Below, piece by piece: positions 1 through 9,900 of a stretch of DNA of 25,000 bases (its first letter is position 1; every line of letters begins with the position of its first letter). The DNA comes from Mesostigma viride (Eukaryota; Streptophyta; Mesostigmatophyceae; Mesostigmatales; Mesostigmataceae): positions 2,986,181 to 3,011,180 of the forward strand of contig RPFO01000034.1 of the NCBI GenBank assembly GCA_009746045.1, given 5' to 3'. A program made the translations under genes and the position numbers. The notes beneath the pieces were generated by a model, which ran no database searches, was not told where the DNA came from, and saw nothing but the letters and a program-made list of their open reading frames with translations.

Positions 1-868
1 TCTGCACCCACATGTACATACACCATGCACGCAAGGACAAGGATGAACACACATCTACACACACCATGCACGCAAGGGCCGGCTGCACACACACGTACAT
101 ACACCACGCACGCAAGGGCCGGCATGCACACACACGTACATACACTGCGCACGCAAGGGGCAACTGCACACACACGTACACACACCATGCACGGAAGGGA
201 CGGCTGCACTCACATGTACATCCACCGCGCAACCACGGGGCGGCTGCACACACACGTACATACGCCGCGCACGCAAGGGGCGGCTGCACTCACATGTACA
301 TACACCGCGCACGCAAGGGGCAACTGCCCGCACATGTACATCCACCGCGCACGCAAGGGGCGCCTGCACCCACATGTACATACACCATGCACGCAAGGAC
401 AAGGATGAACACACATGTACACACACCATGCACGCAAGGGCCGGCTGCACACACACGTACATACACCATTGCTCGCAAGGGCCGGCATGCACACACACGT
501 ACATACACTGCGCACGCAAGGGGCAACTGCACACACACGTACACACACCATGCACGGAAGGGACGGCTGCACTCACATGTACATCCACCGCGCAACCACG
601 GGGCGGCTGCACACACACGTACATACACCGCGCACGCAAGGGGCGGCTGCACACACACGTACATACACCGCGCACGCAAGGGCGGCTGCACACACACGTA
701 CACACACCATGCACGCAATTGCCGGCATGCACACACACGTACATCCACCGCGCACGCAAGGGGCAACTGCACACACATGTACACACACTGCGCACGCAAG
801 GGCCGGCTGCACACACACGTACATACACCGCGCACGCAAGGGGCAACTGCACACACACGTACACACAC
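1..868. repeat. 40-bp minisatellite array, left block
   Basis: About 22 head-to-tail units of roughly 40 bp, with a typical core of tacatacaccgcgcacgcaa followed by a variable ggggcggctgcacacacacg-like half. Units are 40 or 41 bp; the 41-bp forms carry gccggcatgcac or aaggacaaggatgcac. Variant units recur in order: the run from ggcatgcac at 121 to the aaccacgggg unit at 231 reappears at 484 to 594, an offset of 363 bp (about nine units). The unit lacks stop codons in long stretches of all frames, and because 40 is not a multiple of three each frame cycles through the three readings every 40 residues. The resulting Thr/His/Arg-rich (plus) and Cys/Val-rich (minus) ORFs are therefore not called genes. 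The block is cut at 868 by the retrotransposon and resumes at 6976. It also runs off the left window edge. Confidence 0.95.
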
Positions 869-1610
869 TGTTGAAAGAACTAATGGGTTTGCCTCTACAA
901 TGCTTGTGATTGAAACCCAAATGTGCCTGTCCTTGCAGGTACAGGCTATGGAGGATGGAGCAAAGAGACAGAGACTCAGTTTGAGGCAGAATGATAGTGA
1001 GGAGTACCTTTGGCAAGGCTCCTCAGTTGTTTTATTAACTCGAGGAAAAAACACAGGCAGAAAACTGGAATGACCTGATTGGCTGGCTAGGAATGTGCCT
1101 AGGAATATTCTCATGTAATACTCAGGCCACCAATCAGGTTAGGTCAGTGTACAGGCTACCAATCAGATCTAGACAAGAATAAATCTTATCTTGTAACTGC
1201 TGTACAGCCTTATCTTGTAACTGATGTACAGTCTTAACTTGTAACTGCTGCACAGTAATCTAACTATTTAATAAAAGATCTCTCTGTGTGTGATCTGATG
1301 ATGATGAAGTAAATCTGGCGTGAACATATCAGCGCCACATCTGACATGCACAGTGTACATGTCAATCAGTCAGCTGTCCTGTCATAGATTCTCATCTGAC
1401 ATGTCATAGGTCAGCTGACATAGACAGATTTGTCAGCTGCCTATAAGGATCCACTTGGCATAGGTACTAATCCCTGATTACTAAAACTGGCCACAACTTT
1501 CTCATTTGTAGGCCAAATCCAACGGGATAAAAACAGTGGCTCCTGTACAAGAGCCTCTATCTATCTAGCCAGGTCAGGTGGGTACAAATACAAGGACCAT
1601 GTCCTTGACA
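869..1610 (-). repeat. 3' LTR of the copia element
   Basis: A 742-bp direct repeat of 6242-6975 with TG...CA ends. Relative to the 5' LTR it has 11 extra bases near 1465-1480 (ggtactaatccctgattacta versus ggtactacta), three single-base indels and about four substitutions. An inverted repeat, caaggac-cat-gtccttg (1591-1607), lies three bases from the LTR edge. On the minus strand AATAAAACAACTGAGG could serve as a polyadenylation region and TTATTAAATAG as a TATA-like element; both are inferred from sequence alone. Confidence 0.95.
1185..1255. repeat. Triple 24-bp repeat inside the LTR
   Basis: Three tandem copies of cttatcttgtaactgctgtacag spaced 24 bp apart (1185, 1209, 1233). The same triplet lies in the other LTR at 6560-6630. 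Repeats of this kind in LTRs often act as enhancer or regulator-binding modules; here that role is inferred. Two of the few LTR differences fall in this triplet. Confidence 0.85.
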
Positions 1611-1618
1611 CCCCCCTT
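1611..1618 (-). other. Polypurine tract
   Basis: On the minus strand AAGGGGGG directly abuts the 3' LTR (plus strand ccccccttac starting at 1611). Position and composition fit the plus-strand DNA primer used in LTR retrotransposon reverse transcription. Confidence 0.85.
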
Positions 1619-1711
1619 ACAACACATGACCTTGCTCTAGTGCTATCCTGTCAAGTATAACACTTAGAGCAAAAAAGCTCTCAGCCCCTGTGGGCATATA
1701 CAACTGCATAT

Positions 1712-4700
1712 CTAAGTAGACACCAGCAGCTTGTCCCGCAGGGTGATGAACCGTGCCCTTCCCAGGGCCTTGGTGAAGATGTCAGCCAGGTTGTCCTTGC
1801 CAGGGCAGTGACGCATGCAGATGGAGCCCCCCTCCACCTGCTCACGGATGAAGTGGTAGCGCACGTCGATGTGCTTGGTGCGCTTGGGGTGCACAGGGTC
1901 CTTGGCCAGGGCCACCGCGCCAGTGTTGTCGCACAGCACGGTCGTGGGCCCCTCCACAGGTGCACCCAGGTCTCCCAGCAGGCGCCTGAGTGGCAGCACC
2001 AGCTGGGTGACGCTGCTCGCAGCAATGTACTCTGCCTCGCAGGAAGACAGAGCAACAATGGGTTGCTTGCGGCTGCACCACTCCACGGGCGCACCCCGGA
2101 ACAGGACCAGGTTGCCCGTCACAGAGCGTCTGGACTCTGGGCAGTTAGCCCAGTCAGCGTCAGTCCAGGCCTCCAGCCCCCCTTCCTGACCATACCGCAG
2201 ACCCTTGTCCCTCGTGGTGTAGAGGTACCGGATCAGGCGGTCGGCAGCCTCCATGTGGGCCGCCGTGGGTGCCTGCATGTGCTGGGCCAGTTGGTTGACA
2301 GCAAAAGCAATGTCTGGACGTGTCCACAGCGCGACATACAGCACGGCACCGGTTTTGGACTGATACAGCTGGGTGTCCGGGGCATTTAGCTGCATTCCCC
2401 CCTCGCGTTGGGGACTAACACGGGACACACTGACCGGGGTGCGTACAGGGAAGGAGGGAGAAAGCCCAAAGCGGGCAGCCAGGGCCTCAATATACACAGT
2501 TTGGTGCAAGGAAAGAGACCGGGAAACAGGGTCGACATGGAGAGAAACACCGAGGAAAAAAGAAGGGTCATCGGACTCGGTGATCTGAAACTTGCTGGCC
2601 AAACGATGAGACCACGAGGCCAGCCAGGAAGAGGAAGGACTGCCTGCAATAATGTCGTCGACATGGACAAACACAAACGTACGAGACGTGGGATACACGT
2701 ACAGGCAGGAATCCGTTGGGCTTTGTACAGCACCATCGGAGAGAAGATAGGCACTAAATGTTTTGTGCCAGTTACGTGGTGCCTGCTTGATGCCATAGAG
2801 GCTGCGTTGCAGCTTCCACACCAGCACATCACCAGCGGCATCACGCTGCTCAAAGCCAGCAGGAGGACGCACATAGACGTCCTCAGAAAGTGGGGCGTAC
2901 AAAAACGCAGTGCGAACATCAAGTTGCTTCAGCACATACCCAGACGAGACACCAAAAGCTAGTGCCAAACGAATGGTGGAGGAACGAACAGTAGGGCTAA
3001 AGACCTCAGTGAAATCTATGCCTTCCCGCTGAGCAAAGCCCTTCACAACAAAACGGGCCTTGAAACGGCCATCGCTTTTGACAGCAAACACCCACCGAGA
3101 TGGAAGGACCTTGGCAGTGCGAGGAAGAGACTTGGAAGAAACGAGTGAATATACTGCATGCTCGCGAATGCTAGAAAGCTCACTATCCATCGCAGCACGC
3201 CACTCAGGGCTAGCATGGGCCTCAGCAAAAGAGGAGGGGATGGACGTGGAACCTGAGCTAGTGTGGAGTGAGAAAGTATCAAACAGATCACGCACACTCA
3301 TGTAGTCAGGGTAAAAACGAGCCCATTTAGGGGAAACACGATCAAGAGGGGTTGTGGGTAACACCTGAGCGAGGGGATCATGTGCAACGCCGTCGGACAC
3401 CAGTGCAGCAGTGGCCATAGCGGCAGCCGGTTGCTTGCCGCGGAGGGCCTGCACTAATTTGTGTAGCTGGGACGAAGAAGGAGATTCAGCAGCAGGTGTG
3501 TCTGCCGTCGACACGTGTCCAGGTGGTGTAGAGGTAGAAGCCGACGACGCCTCCAGCGCAGGACTTGGTGCGAAAACAGGTGCAGACTCAGACTCAGCGG
3601 GTTTGGGCTCAGGACTTGGCGCTGGCGCCTCCTCCAGTGGCGAGCCCCCCTCACCACTGGCATCCCCCGACAAAGCCTCCAGTGGCGAGCCCCCCTCACC
3701 ACTGGCATCCCCCAAAGCAGTGCCCCCACTGCTGGCAGCGCCCACAGCAGCGTCCTCACTGCTGGCAGCGGCGCGCCGCGCCATGGCTCTAGTCACAGGA
3801 CCAGAGGGCGGTAGGGCCAGAGTAGTATCAGGCCCAGGGACAGAATTCTCAGTGACCGGTGGCAGCAGAAGCTCGGAAGCCTCCTCCCCCTCCACCAGTG
3901 CCGGCAGCAGCTGAGGTGATGGCAGGGCGTCGTTGCGCCAGGCCTCATTGAAGGCCACGTGGCGACGTTGCACCAAAGTGCGAGTGGCGGAGTCCAGGAT
4001 CAGATATGCCGGCGAGTCGGGAGCATAACCGACAAAAATGCCAGGCATGGCCTTGGCCTCCAGCTTGCCACGATGCCCTTCCACACGATGCCAGGCTGGG
4101 CAGCCGAAAATGCGCATGTGCGACAGATCAGCGTGATGACCTGTCAGCAAAAAGTGTGGCGTGGCATCACCAGGATTCGAGGAGCACGGCAGGCGGTTCA
4201 GGATATAAATAGCACACTGGAGTGCCAATGCCCAGTATGCCTTCCCCAGGCCGGCGTGTGTCAACATCGCCAGAGTCATGCCCATTGCCAGGCCCCAGAG
4301 CCGCTCCGCTACGCCGTTCTGCTCAGGGCAGTAAGGCGCGGAGAACTCCTGGTGGACGCGGTGTTCAGCACACACCGCCCGCCAGGCTTGACCGGTGAAG
4401 ACCGCGTCGTTGTCGGTGCGCAGCACGACAGAGCCGGCGTAGAAGGGGCGAATATCGCGGACGAGCAGCTCTGCAAACCGCCCCACCGCCTCGTCCTTGG
4501 TCTTGAGCGCAAACCCCCATCGCCACCGAGTGGCATCGTCAGTGATGCCCAAGAAGTAGCGGGCTCCCCCCAGCGACTCGACGCTCATCGGGCCCAGCAG
4601 GTCGCCATGAAGCTTGGCGCGCGGCACAGTGGATCGCCGCTGCCCTGGCGGAAATGGCTGGCGCTTGATGAAGCCAGCCGGGCAGGATGGGCAGCCAGGA

Positions 4701-5251
4701 GCAGTTGGACTCCTCGTCGTCAAGTTGGATGCAGGGATGGCGACCAGCTTCTTGATGCGGTCGGCACCAGCATGGCCCAAACGCCAGTGCAGCAGCAGGT
4801 TAACCGGCCGCTCCACCGTCACAGCAGCCATCGCTGGCGCTGCCTTCGCCGCAGGTAACACGTAGATGTTGTTCTGCATGGCGATCTTGTGATGCTTGTT
4901 ATCCAGCACCACTGTCTCTTTGTGGAAATCCACCTTGTGACCTGCCTTTGCGAGTTGCGCGACTGAAAGGAGTCGTGCATTCAGGCCAGGTACAAGCAGC
5001 GCTCCTTGCAAGCGCACGCTGTGGCCAGGAAGCTCCACAGCGATGGTGCCCTGGCCGGTAGCGTGCAGCTGTCCGCCGGAGCCAGCGATTGCCCTGCTGT
5101 GGGGGGTCAGAGACACAAAGTCAGAACGGCAAGGGGACATGTGGCTGCTCGCAGCCGAGTCCAGCACCCAGGTGAGGTTGTCGCACGTATACTGCGTGAG
5201 AGCAGCAGCCTCCAGCGGCGTCGACGGCGACTCCTCGGCGATGGTGACCAT
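1712..5251 (-). CDS. pol: Copia pol polyprotein (protease-integrase-RT-RNase H)
   Basis: 1179 codons from the ATG at 5251 to a TAG at 1712-1714. Domains in order: aspartic protease with LDSAASSHM (Asp31); integrase zinc-binding residues H155, H160, C187 and C190; integrase catalytic D217, D280 and E316, with exactly 35 residues between the last two and the hallmark QNGVAER. A proline/serine-rich linker spans about 485-600. Reverse transcriptase follows, with D778 in LDVRTAF and the second active site HVDD (863-866) in place of the usual YVDD. RNase H has TDADW (D1030/D1031), CEAEY (E1072/E1074), LCDNTGA (D1108) and the end motif NLADIFTKAL. All catalytic acids I can identify are present. The frame stays open upstream of the ATG to a stop at 5393-5395, and that stretch, rich in Gly, Asn and Lys, reads like the end of gag. 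Pol is therefore probably made as a Gag-Pol fusion rather than from its own ATG. Confidence 0.95.
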   Translation of the reverse strand: MVTIAEESPSTPLEAAALTQYTCDNLTWVLDSAASSHMSPCRSDFVSLTPHSRAIAGSGGQLHATGQGTIAVELPGHSVRLQGALLVPGLNARLLSVAQLAKAGHKVDFHKETVVLDNKHHKIAMQNNIYVLPAAKAAPAMAAVTVERPVNLLLHWRLGHAGADRIKKLVAIPASNLTTRSPTAPGCPSCPAGFIKRQPFPPGQRRSTVPRAKLHGDLLGPMSVESLGGARYFLGITDDATRWRWGFALKTKDEAVGRFAELLVRDIRPFYAGSVVLRTDNDAVFTGQAWRAVCAEHRVHQEFSAPYCPEQNGVAERLWGLAMGMTLAMLTHAGLGKAYWALALQCAIYILNRLPCSSNPGDATPHFLLTGHHADLSHMRIFGCPAWHRVEGHRGKLEAKAMPGIFVGYAPDSPAYLILDSATRTLVQRRHVAFNEAWRNDALPSPQLLPALVEGEEASELLLPPVTENSVPGPDTTLALPPSGPVTRAMARRAAASSEDAAVGAASSGGTALGDASGEGGSPLEALSGDASGEGGSPLEEAPAPSPEPKPAESESAPVFAPSPALEASSASTSTPPGHVSTADTPAAESPSSSQLHKLVQALRGKQPAAAMATAALVSDGVAHDPLAQVLPTTPLDRVSPKWARFYPDYMSVRDLFDTFSLHTSSGSTSIPSSFAEAHASPEWRAAMDSELSSIREHAVYSLVSSKSLPRTAKVLPSRWVFAVKSDGRFKARFVVKGFAQREGIDFTEVFSPTVRSSTIRLALAFGVSSGYVLKQLDVRTAFLYAPLSEDVYVRPPAGFEQRDAAGDVLVWKLQRSLYGIKQAPRNWHKTFSAYLLSDGAVQSPTDSCLYVYPTSRTFVFVHVDDIIAGSPSSSWLASWSHRLASKFQITESDDPSFFLGVSLHVDPVSRSLSLHQTVYIEALAARFGLSPSFPVRTPVSVSRVSPQREGGMQLNAPDTQLYQSKTGAVLYVALWTRPDIAFAVNQLAQHMQAPTAAHMEAADRLIRYLYTTRDKGLRYGQEGGLEAWTDADWANCPESRRSVTGNLVLFRGAPVEWCSRKQPIVALSSCEAEYIAASSVTQLVLPLRRLLGDLGAPVEGPTTVLCDNTGAVALAKDPVHPKRTKHIDVRYHFIREQVEGGSICMRHCPGKDNLADIFTKALGRARFITLRDKLLVST
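3631..3713. repeat. 45-bp in-frame duplication in the pol linker
   Basis: A 38-bp sequence starting cctccagtggcgagcccccc at 3631 recurs at 3676. The 45-bp offset is 15 codons, so pol stays in frame and the linker carries GDASGEGGSPLE twice (about residues 514-540). It lies between integrase and reverse transcriptase, where length variation is usually tolerated. Confidence 0.9.
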
Positions 5252-6150
5252 GCAGAAGCCAGGCGGCAGTTCAGCCGCCTCCTGAGTTGCGTTGGCAGCG
5301 GATCCAGCAGGTGCGTTGCGTCCCTTGTTCTGGTTCCCTCGGTTGCCGCCCTTGCCCCCCTGTGCTGGTTGGGGTACCAGCGTGGGGCCTTCTCAGGATG
5401 CTCCTTCCAGCAGTCTTTGTCCTTGTGATTTGACAGGCCACAGTGACTGCATTTCTTGGTCCCCCCGTTCCCCTTGCTGTTGGTGTGGTAGGCCTGGCCA
5501 GTGCCAGCACTCTCCTTTTTCACCACAGCACGTCCCCCCTTGAGCAGATCCTCCGCCTCCATGAGTGCCCTCTTCACCACAGGTAGTGGGTCCTCCTCGT
5601 TGAACCTTACAGACACCAGCGCAGGGCGGTACTCGTCTGTCAGTGCTCCCAGTAGAATGGCAGCAAAATCACGGTCCTGGATGACTCCCCCTGCAGCCTG
5701 GTAGTCAGCACGTAGAAGCTCCGCCCTCCTCACGAGCTGTTGCATGGTCTCGTTAGGAAGCTTCTGTAGGCGGTGCAGCTTGCTCCTCAGCTCAAACCTG
5801 TGACTCTTGGTTAGCCTGGTTTGCTCATAGTTCTCCATGAGACATTGCCATGCTTGGCTACCAGTTTTGTTGGCCACAGTGGCCATGAGGCGTGCAGCTT
5901 CACCTGTTAGACAGGTGAGCAAAGCTGCCCACAGGGCCTTATCAGCCCTGTCATTCTCCTCAGTGCCCAGCAGGACAGCATCCAAACTGAAAAGACTGAC
6001 AACAGCCAAAAACAGATTCTTCCACTCCTCCCACTTGCTGTAATCATCACCAGCTGCACCAACAAATTTCTTGCAGCTCTTGGCAACTGTTGAAACAAGA
6101 GAGGTGTAGTCAGGCTGTCTGGTAGCAGTTTGGGTGTCTTGATCCTCCAT
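5107..6150 (-). CDS. gag: Copia Gag capsid/nucleocapsid protein
   Basis: The start chosen is the ATG at 6150 (MEDQDTQ). An in-frame ATG at 6225 lies inside the primer-binding site, so it is less likely. The capsid-like portion (KWEEWKNLFLAVV ... LLGALTDEYRPALVSV) resembles the UBN2/retrotran_gag family of copia elements, which packages element RNA into particles. A CCHC zinc knuckle, CSHCGLSNHKDKDC, sits near 5412-5453. Recognisable gag ends near 5360. After that this frame runs on to 5107 through what is really pol coding sequence in the neighbouring frame, so the last 80 or so codons are probably a read-on artefact. Pol is in the -1 frame relative to gag, and the switch point is close to a run of six G on the minus strand (plus 5355-5360). 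Confidence 0.9.
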   Translation of the reverse strand: MEDQDTQTATRQPDYTSLVSTVAKSCKKFVGAAGDDYSKWEEWKNLFLAVVSLFSLDAVLLGTEENDRADKALWAALLTCLTGEAARLMATVANKTGSQAWQCLMENYEQTRLTKSHRFELRSKLHRLQKLPNETMQQLVRRAELLRADYQAAGGVIQDRDFAAILLGALTDEYRPALVSVRFNEEDPLPVVKRALMEAEDLLKGGRAVVKKESAGTGQAYHTNSKGNGGTKKCSHCGLSNHKDKDCWKEHPEKAPRWYPNQHRGARAATEGTRTRDATHLLDPLPTQLRRRLNCRLASAWSPSPRSRRRRRWRLLLSRSIRATTSPGCWTRLRAATCPLAVLTLCL

Positions 6151-6220
6151 GGTTGATCTGGGTCTGGGTGTTGTCTCTGGGGTAGTCAGATGAATGTCTC
6201 TGCTCCTCAAATGCAGGGTA

Positions 6221-6241
6221 GGCATCAAACCTCCGATACCA
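6221..6241 (-). other. Primer-binding site, initiator-Met-tRNA-like
   Basis: Directly inside the 5' LTR the minus strand reads TGGTATCGGAGG, close to the TGGTATCAGAGC common in plant copia elements, which pairs with the 3' end of initiator methionine tRNA. The first seven bases agree, followed by two differences within the first twelve. Similarity to the tRNA continues loosely to 6221. Confidence 0.8.
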
Positions 6242-6975
6242 TGTTGAAAGAACTAATGGGTTTGCCCTCTACAATGCTTGTGATTGAAACCCAAATGTGC
6301 CTGTCCTTGCAGGTACAGGCTATGGAGGATGGGAGCAAAGAGACAGAGACTCAGTTTGAGGCAGAATGATAGTGAGGAGTACCTTTGGCAAGGCTCCTCA
6401 GTTGTTTTATTAACTCGAGAAAAAAACACAGGCAGAAAACTGGAATGACCTGATTGGCTGGCTAGGAATGTGCCTAGGAATATTCTCATGTGATACTCAG
6501 GCCACCAATCAGGTTAGGTCAGTGTACAGGCTACCAATCAGATCTAGACAAGAATAAATCTTATCTTGTAACTGCTGTACAGCCTTATCTTGTAACTGCT
6601 GTACAGTCTTATCTTGTAACTGCTGCACAGTAATCTAACTATTTAATAAAAGATCTCTCTGTGTGTGATCTGATGATGATGAAGTAAATCTGGCGTGAAC
6701 ATATCAGCGCCACATCTGACATGCACAGTGTACATGTCAATCAGTCAGCTGTCCTGTCATAGATTCTCATCTGACATGTCATAGGTCAGCTGACATAGAC
6801 AGATTTGTCAGCTGCCTATAAGGATCCACTTGGCATAGGTACTACTAAAACTGGCCACAACTTTCTCATTTGTAGGCCAAATCCAACGGGATAAAAAACA
6901 GTGGCTCCTGTACAAGAGCCTCTATCTATCTAGCCAGGTCAGGTGGGTACAAATACAAGGACCATGTCCTTGACA
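6242..6975 (-). repeat. 5' LTR of the copia element
   Basis: 734 bp, TG...CA, nearly identical to 869-1610. It holds the element promoter in minus orientation. It also carries the same triple 24-bp repeat (6560-6630) and the same end-proximal inverted repeat (6956-6972). Confidence 0.95.
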
Positions 6976-9900
6976 CACACCATGCACGCAAGGGCCGGCT
7001 GCACTCACATGTACACACACCATGCACGCAAGGGCCGGCTGCACACACACTTACACACACAATGCACGCTTGGGGCAACGGCACTCACATGTACATACAC
7101 CATGCACGCCAGGAGCGACTTCACGCACAGGTACACACACCATGCACGCAAGGTTCGGCTGCACACACATGTACATCCACCGCGCACGCAAGGGGCGAGT
7201 GCAAACACATGTACATACACCGCGCACGCAAGGGGCAACTGCCCACACATGTACATCCACCGCGCACGCAAGGGCCGGCTGCACTCAATTGTACATACCC
7301 CGCGCACGCAAGGGGCTGCTGCACACACACGTACACACACCATGCACGCAATTGCCGGCATGCACACACACGTACATCCACCGCGCACGCAAGGGGCAAC
7401 TGCACACACACATTAACACACCATGCACGCAAGGGGCGGCTGCACACACATGTACATCCACCGCGCACGCAAGGGGCGACTGACATACACCATGCACGCA
7501 AGGACAAGGATGCACACACATGTACATACACCGCGCACGCAAGGGGCGGCTGCACACACACGTACATACACCGCGCACGCAAGGGGCGAGTGCGCACACA
7601 CGTACATACACCGCGCACGCAAGGGGCGGCTGCACACACACGTACATACACCGCGCACGCAAGGGGCCAGTGCAAGCACATGTACATACACCATGCACGC
7701 AAGGGCCGGCATGCACAGAAACGTACATACACCGCGCACGCAAGGGGCTGCTGCACACACACGTACACACACCATGCACGCACGGGGCGGCTGCACACAC
7801 ACGTACATCCACTGCGCACGCACGGGGCGACTGCACACACATGTACATAAACCATGCACGCAAGGGGCGGCTGCACACACATGTACATCCACCGCGCACG
7901 CAAGGGGCGAGTGCAAACACACGTACACACACAATGCACGCTTGGGGCAACGGCACTCACATGTACATACACCATGCACGCAAGGGGCGGCTGCACACAC
8001 ACGTACACACACCACGCACGCAAGGAGCGACTTCACGCACAGGTACACACACCATGCACGCAAGGTTCGGCTGCACACACATGTACATCCACCGCGCACG
8101 CACGGGGCCAGTGCAAGCACATGTACATACACCATGCACGCAAGGGGCGGCTGCACACACATGTACATACACCGCGCACGCAAGGGGCGAGTGCAAACAC
8201 ATGTACATACACCGCGCACGCAAGGGGCAACTGCCCGCACATGTACATCCACCGCGCACGCAAGGGGCGGCTGCACACACATGTACACACACCATGCACG
8301 CAAGGACAAGGAAGCACACACATGTACACACACCCTGCACGCAAGGGGCGGCTGCACACACACGTACACACACCGCGCACGCAAGGGGCGAGTGCAAACA
8401 CATGTACATACACCATGCACCTAAGGACAAGGATGCACACACATGTACACACACCATGCACGCAAGGGGCGGCTGCACACACACGTACATACACAATGCA
8501 CGGTTGGGGCGACGGCACTCACATGTACATACATACACCATGCACGCAAGGACAAGGATGCACACGCATGTACATACACCGCGCACGCAAGGGCCGGCTG
8601 CACACACACGTACATACACCGCGCACGCAAGGGGCGGCTGCACACACACGTACATACACCGCGCACGCAAGGGGAGAGTGCAAACACATGTACATACACC
8701 ATGCACGCAAGGGGCGGCTGCACACACACGTACACACACCATGCACGCAAGGGGCGGCTGCACACACATGTACATCCACCGCGCACGCAAGGGGCGACTG
8801 ACATACACCATGCACGCAAGGGCCGGCTGCACACACATGTACATACACCGCGCACGCAAGGGGCGGCTGCACACACACGTACATACACCGCGCACGCAAG
8901 GGGGGAGTGCGCACACACGTACATCCACCGCGCACGCAAGGGGCGGCTGCACACACACGTACATACACCGCGCACGCAAGGGGCCAGTGCAAGCACATGT
9001 ACATACACCATGCACGCAAGGGCCGGCATGCACAGAAACGTACATACACCGCGCACGCAAGGGGCAACTGCACACACACGTACACACACCATGCACGCAC
9101 GGGGCGACTGCACACACATGTACATACAGCATGCACGCAAGGGGCGGCCCCATTAACACGTACATACACCGCGCACGCAAGGGCCGGCTGCACTCACATG
9201 TACACACACCATGCACGCAAGGGGCGGCTGCACACACATGTACATACACCGCGCACGCAAGGGCCGGCTGCACTCACATGTACATAGTAACACCACGCAA
9301 CCACGGGGCGGCTGCACACACACGTACATACACCATGCACGCAAGGGGCGGCTGCACACACACTTACACACACAATGCACACTTGGGGCGACAGCACTTA
9401 CATGTACATACACCGCGCACGCAAGGGGCGGCTGCACACACACGTACATCCACTGCGCACGCACGGGGCGACTGCACACACATGTACATAAACCATGCAC
9501 GCAAGGGGCAGCTGCACACACATGTACATCCACCGCGCACGCAAGGGGCGAGTGCAAACACATGTACATACACCGCGCACGCAAGGGGCAACTGCCCACA
9601 CATGTACATCCACCGCGCACGGAAGGGCCCGCTGCACTCACACGTACATACACTGCGCATGCAAGGGGCGTCTGCACACACACGTACACACACCATGCAC
9701 GCAAGGGCCGGCATGCACACACACGTACATACACTGCGCACGCACGGGGCGACTGCACACACATGTACATACACCATGCACGCAAGGGCCGGCTGCACTC
9801 AATTGTACATACACCGCCCATGCAAGGGGCGGCTGCACACACACGTACACACACCATGCACGCAAGGGGCAACTGCCTGCACATGTACATCCACTGCGCA

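Larger units (their letters stand above)
869..6975 (-). mobile_element. Full-length Ty1/copia LTR retrotransposon
   Basis: A 6.1-kb element in minus orientation. Its order is 5' LTR (6242-6975), primer site (6221-6241), gag, pol in the order protease-integrase-reverse transcriptase-RNase H, polypurine tract (1611-1618), 3' LTR (869-1610). Integrase ahead of reverse transcriptase defines the copia superfamily. Both LTRs begin TG and end CA, and the element is flanked by the 5-bp duplication cacac (864-868 and 6976-6980). The two LTRs differ by about four substitutions and four indels (one of 11 bp) over some 735 bp, so the insertion is young. Pol is open throughout. The only visible irregularity is that gag and pol lie in different frames. 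It sits inside the minisatellite array, and its excision with one cacac gives an ordinary array unit. Confidence 0.96.

Noticed and set aside
1-868. CRISPR-like array
   Set aside because: Repeats are contiguous without unique spacers, unit length is constant and variants are point changes, so it is a minisatellite.
1808-2389. Plus-strand ORFs across 1808-5543, opposite the retrotransposon
   Set aside because: They are antisense shadows of pol and gag, which have complete catalytic motifs on the minus strand.
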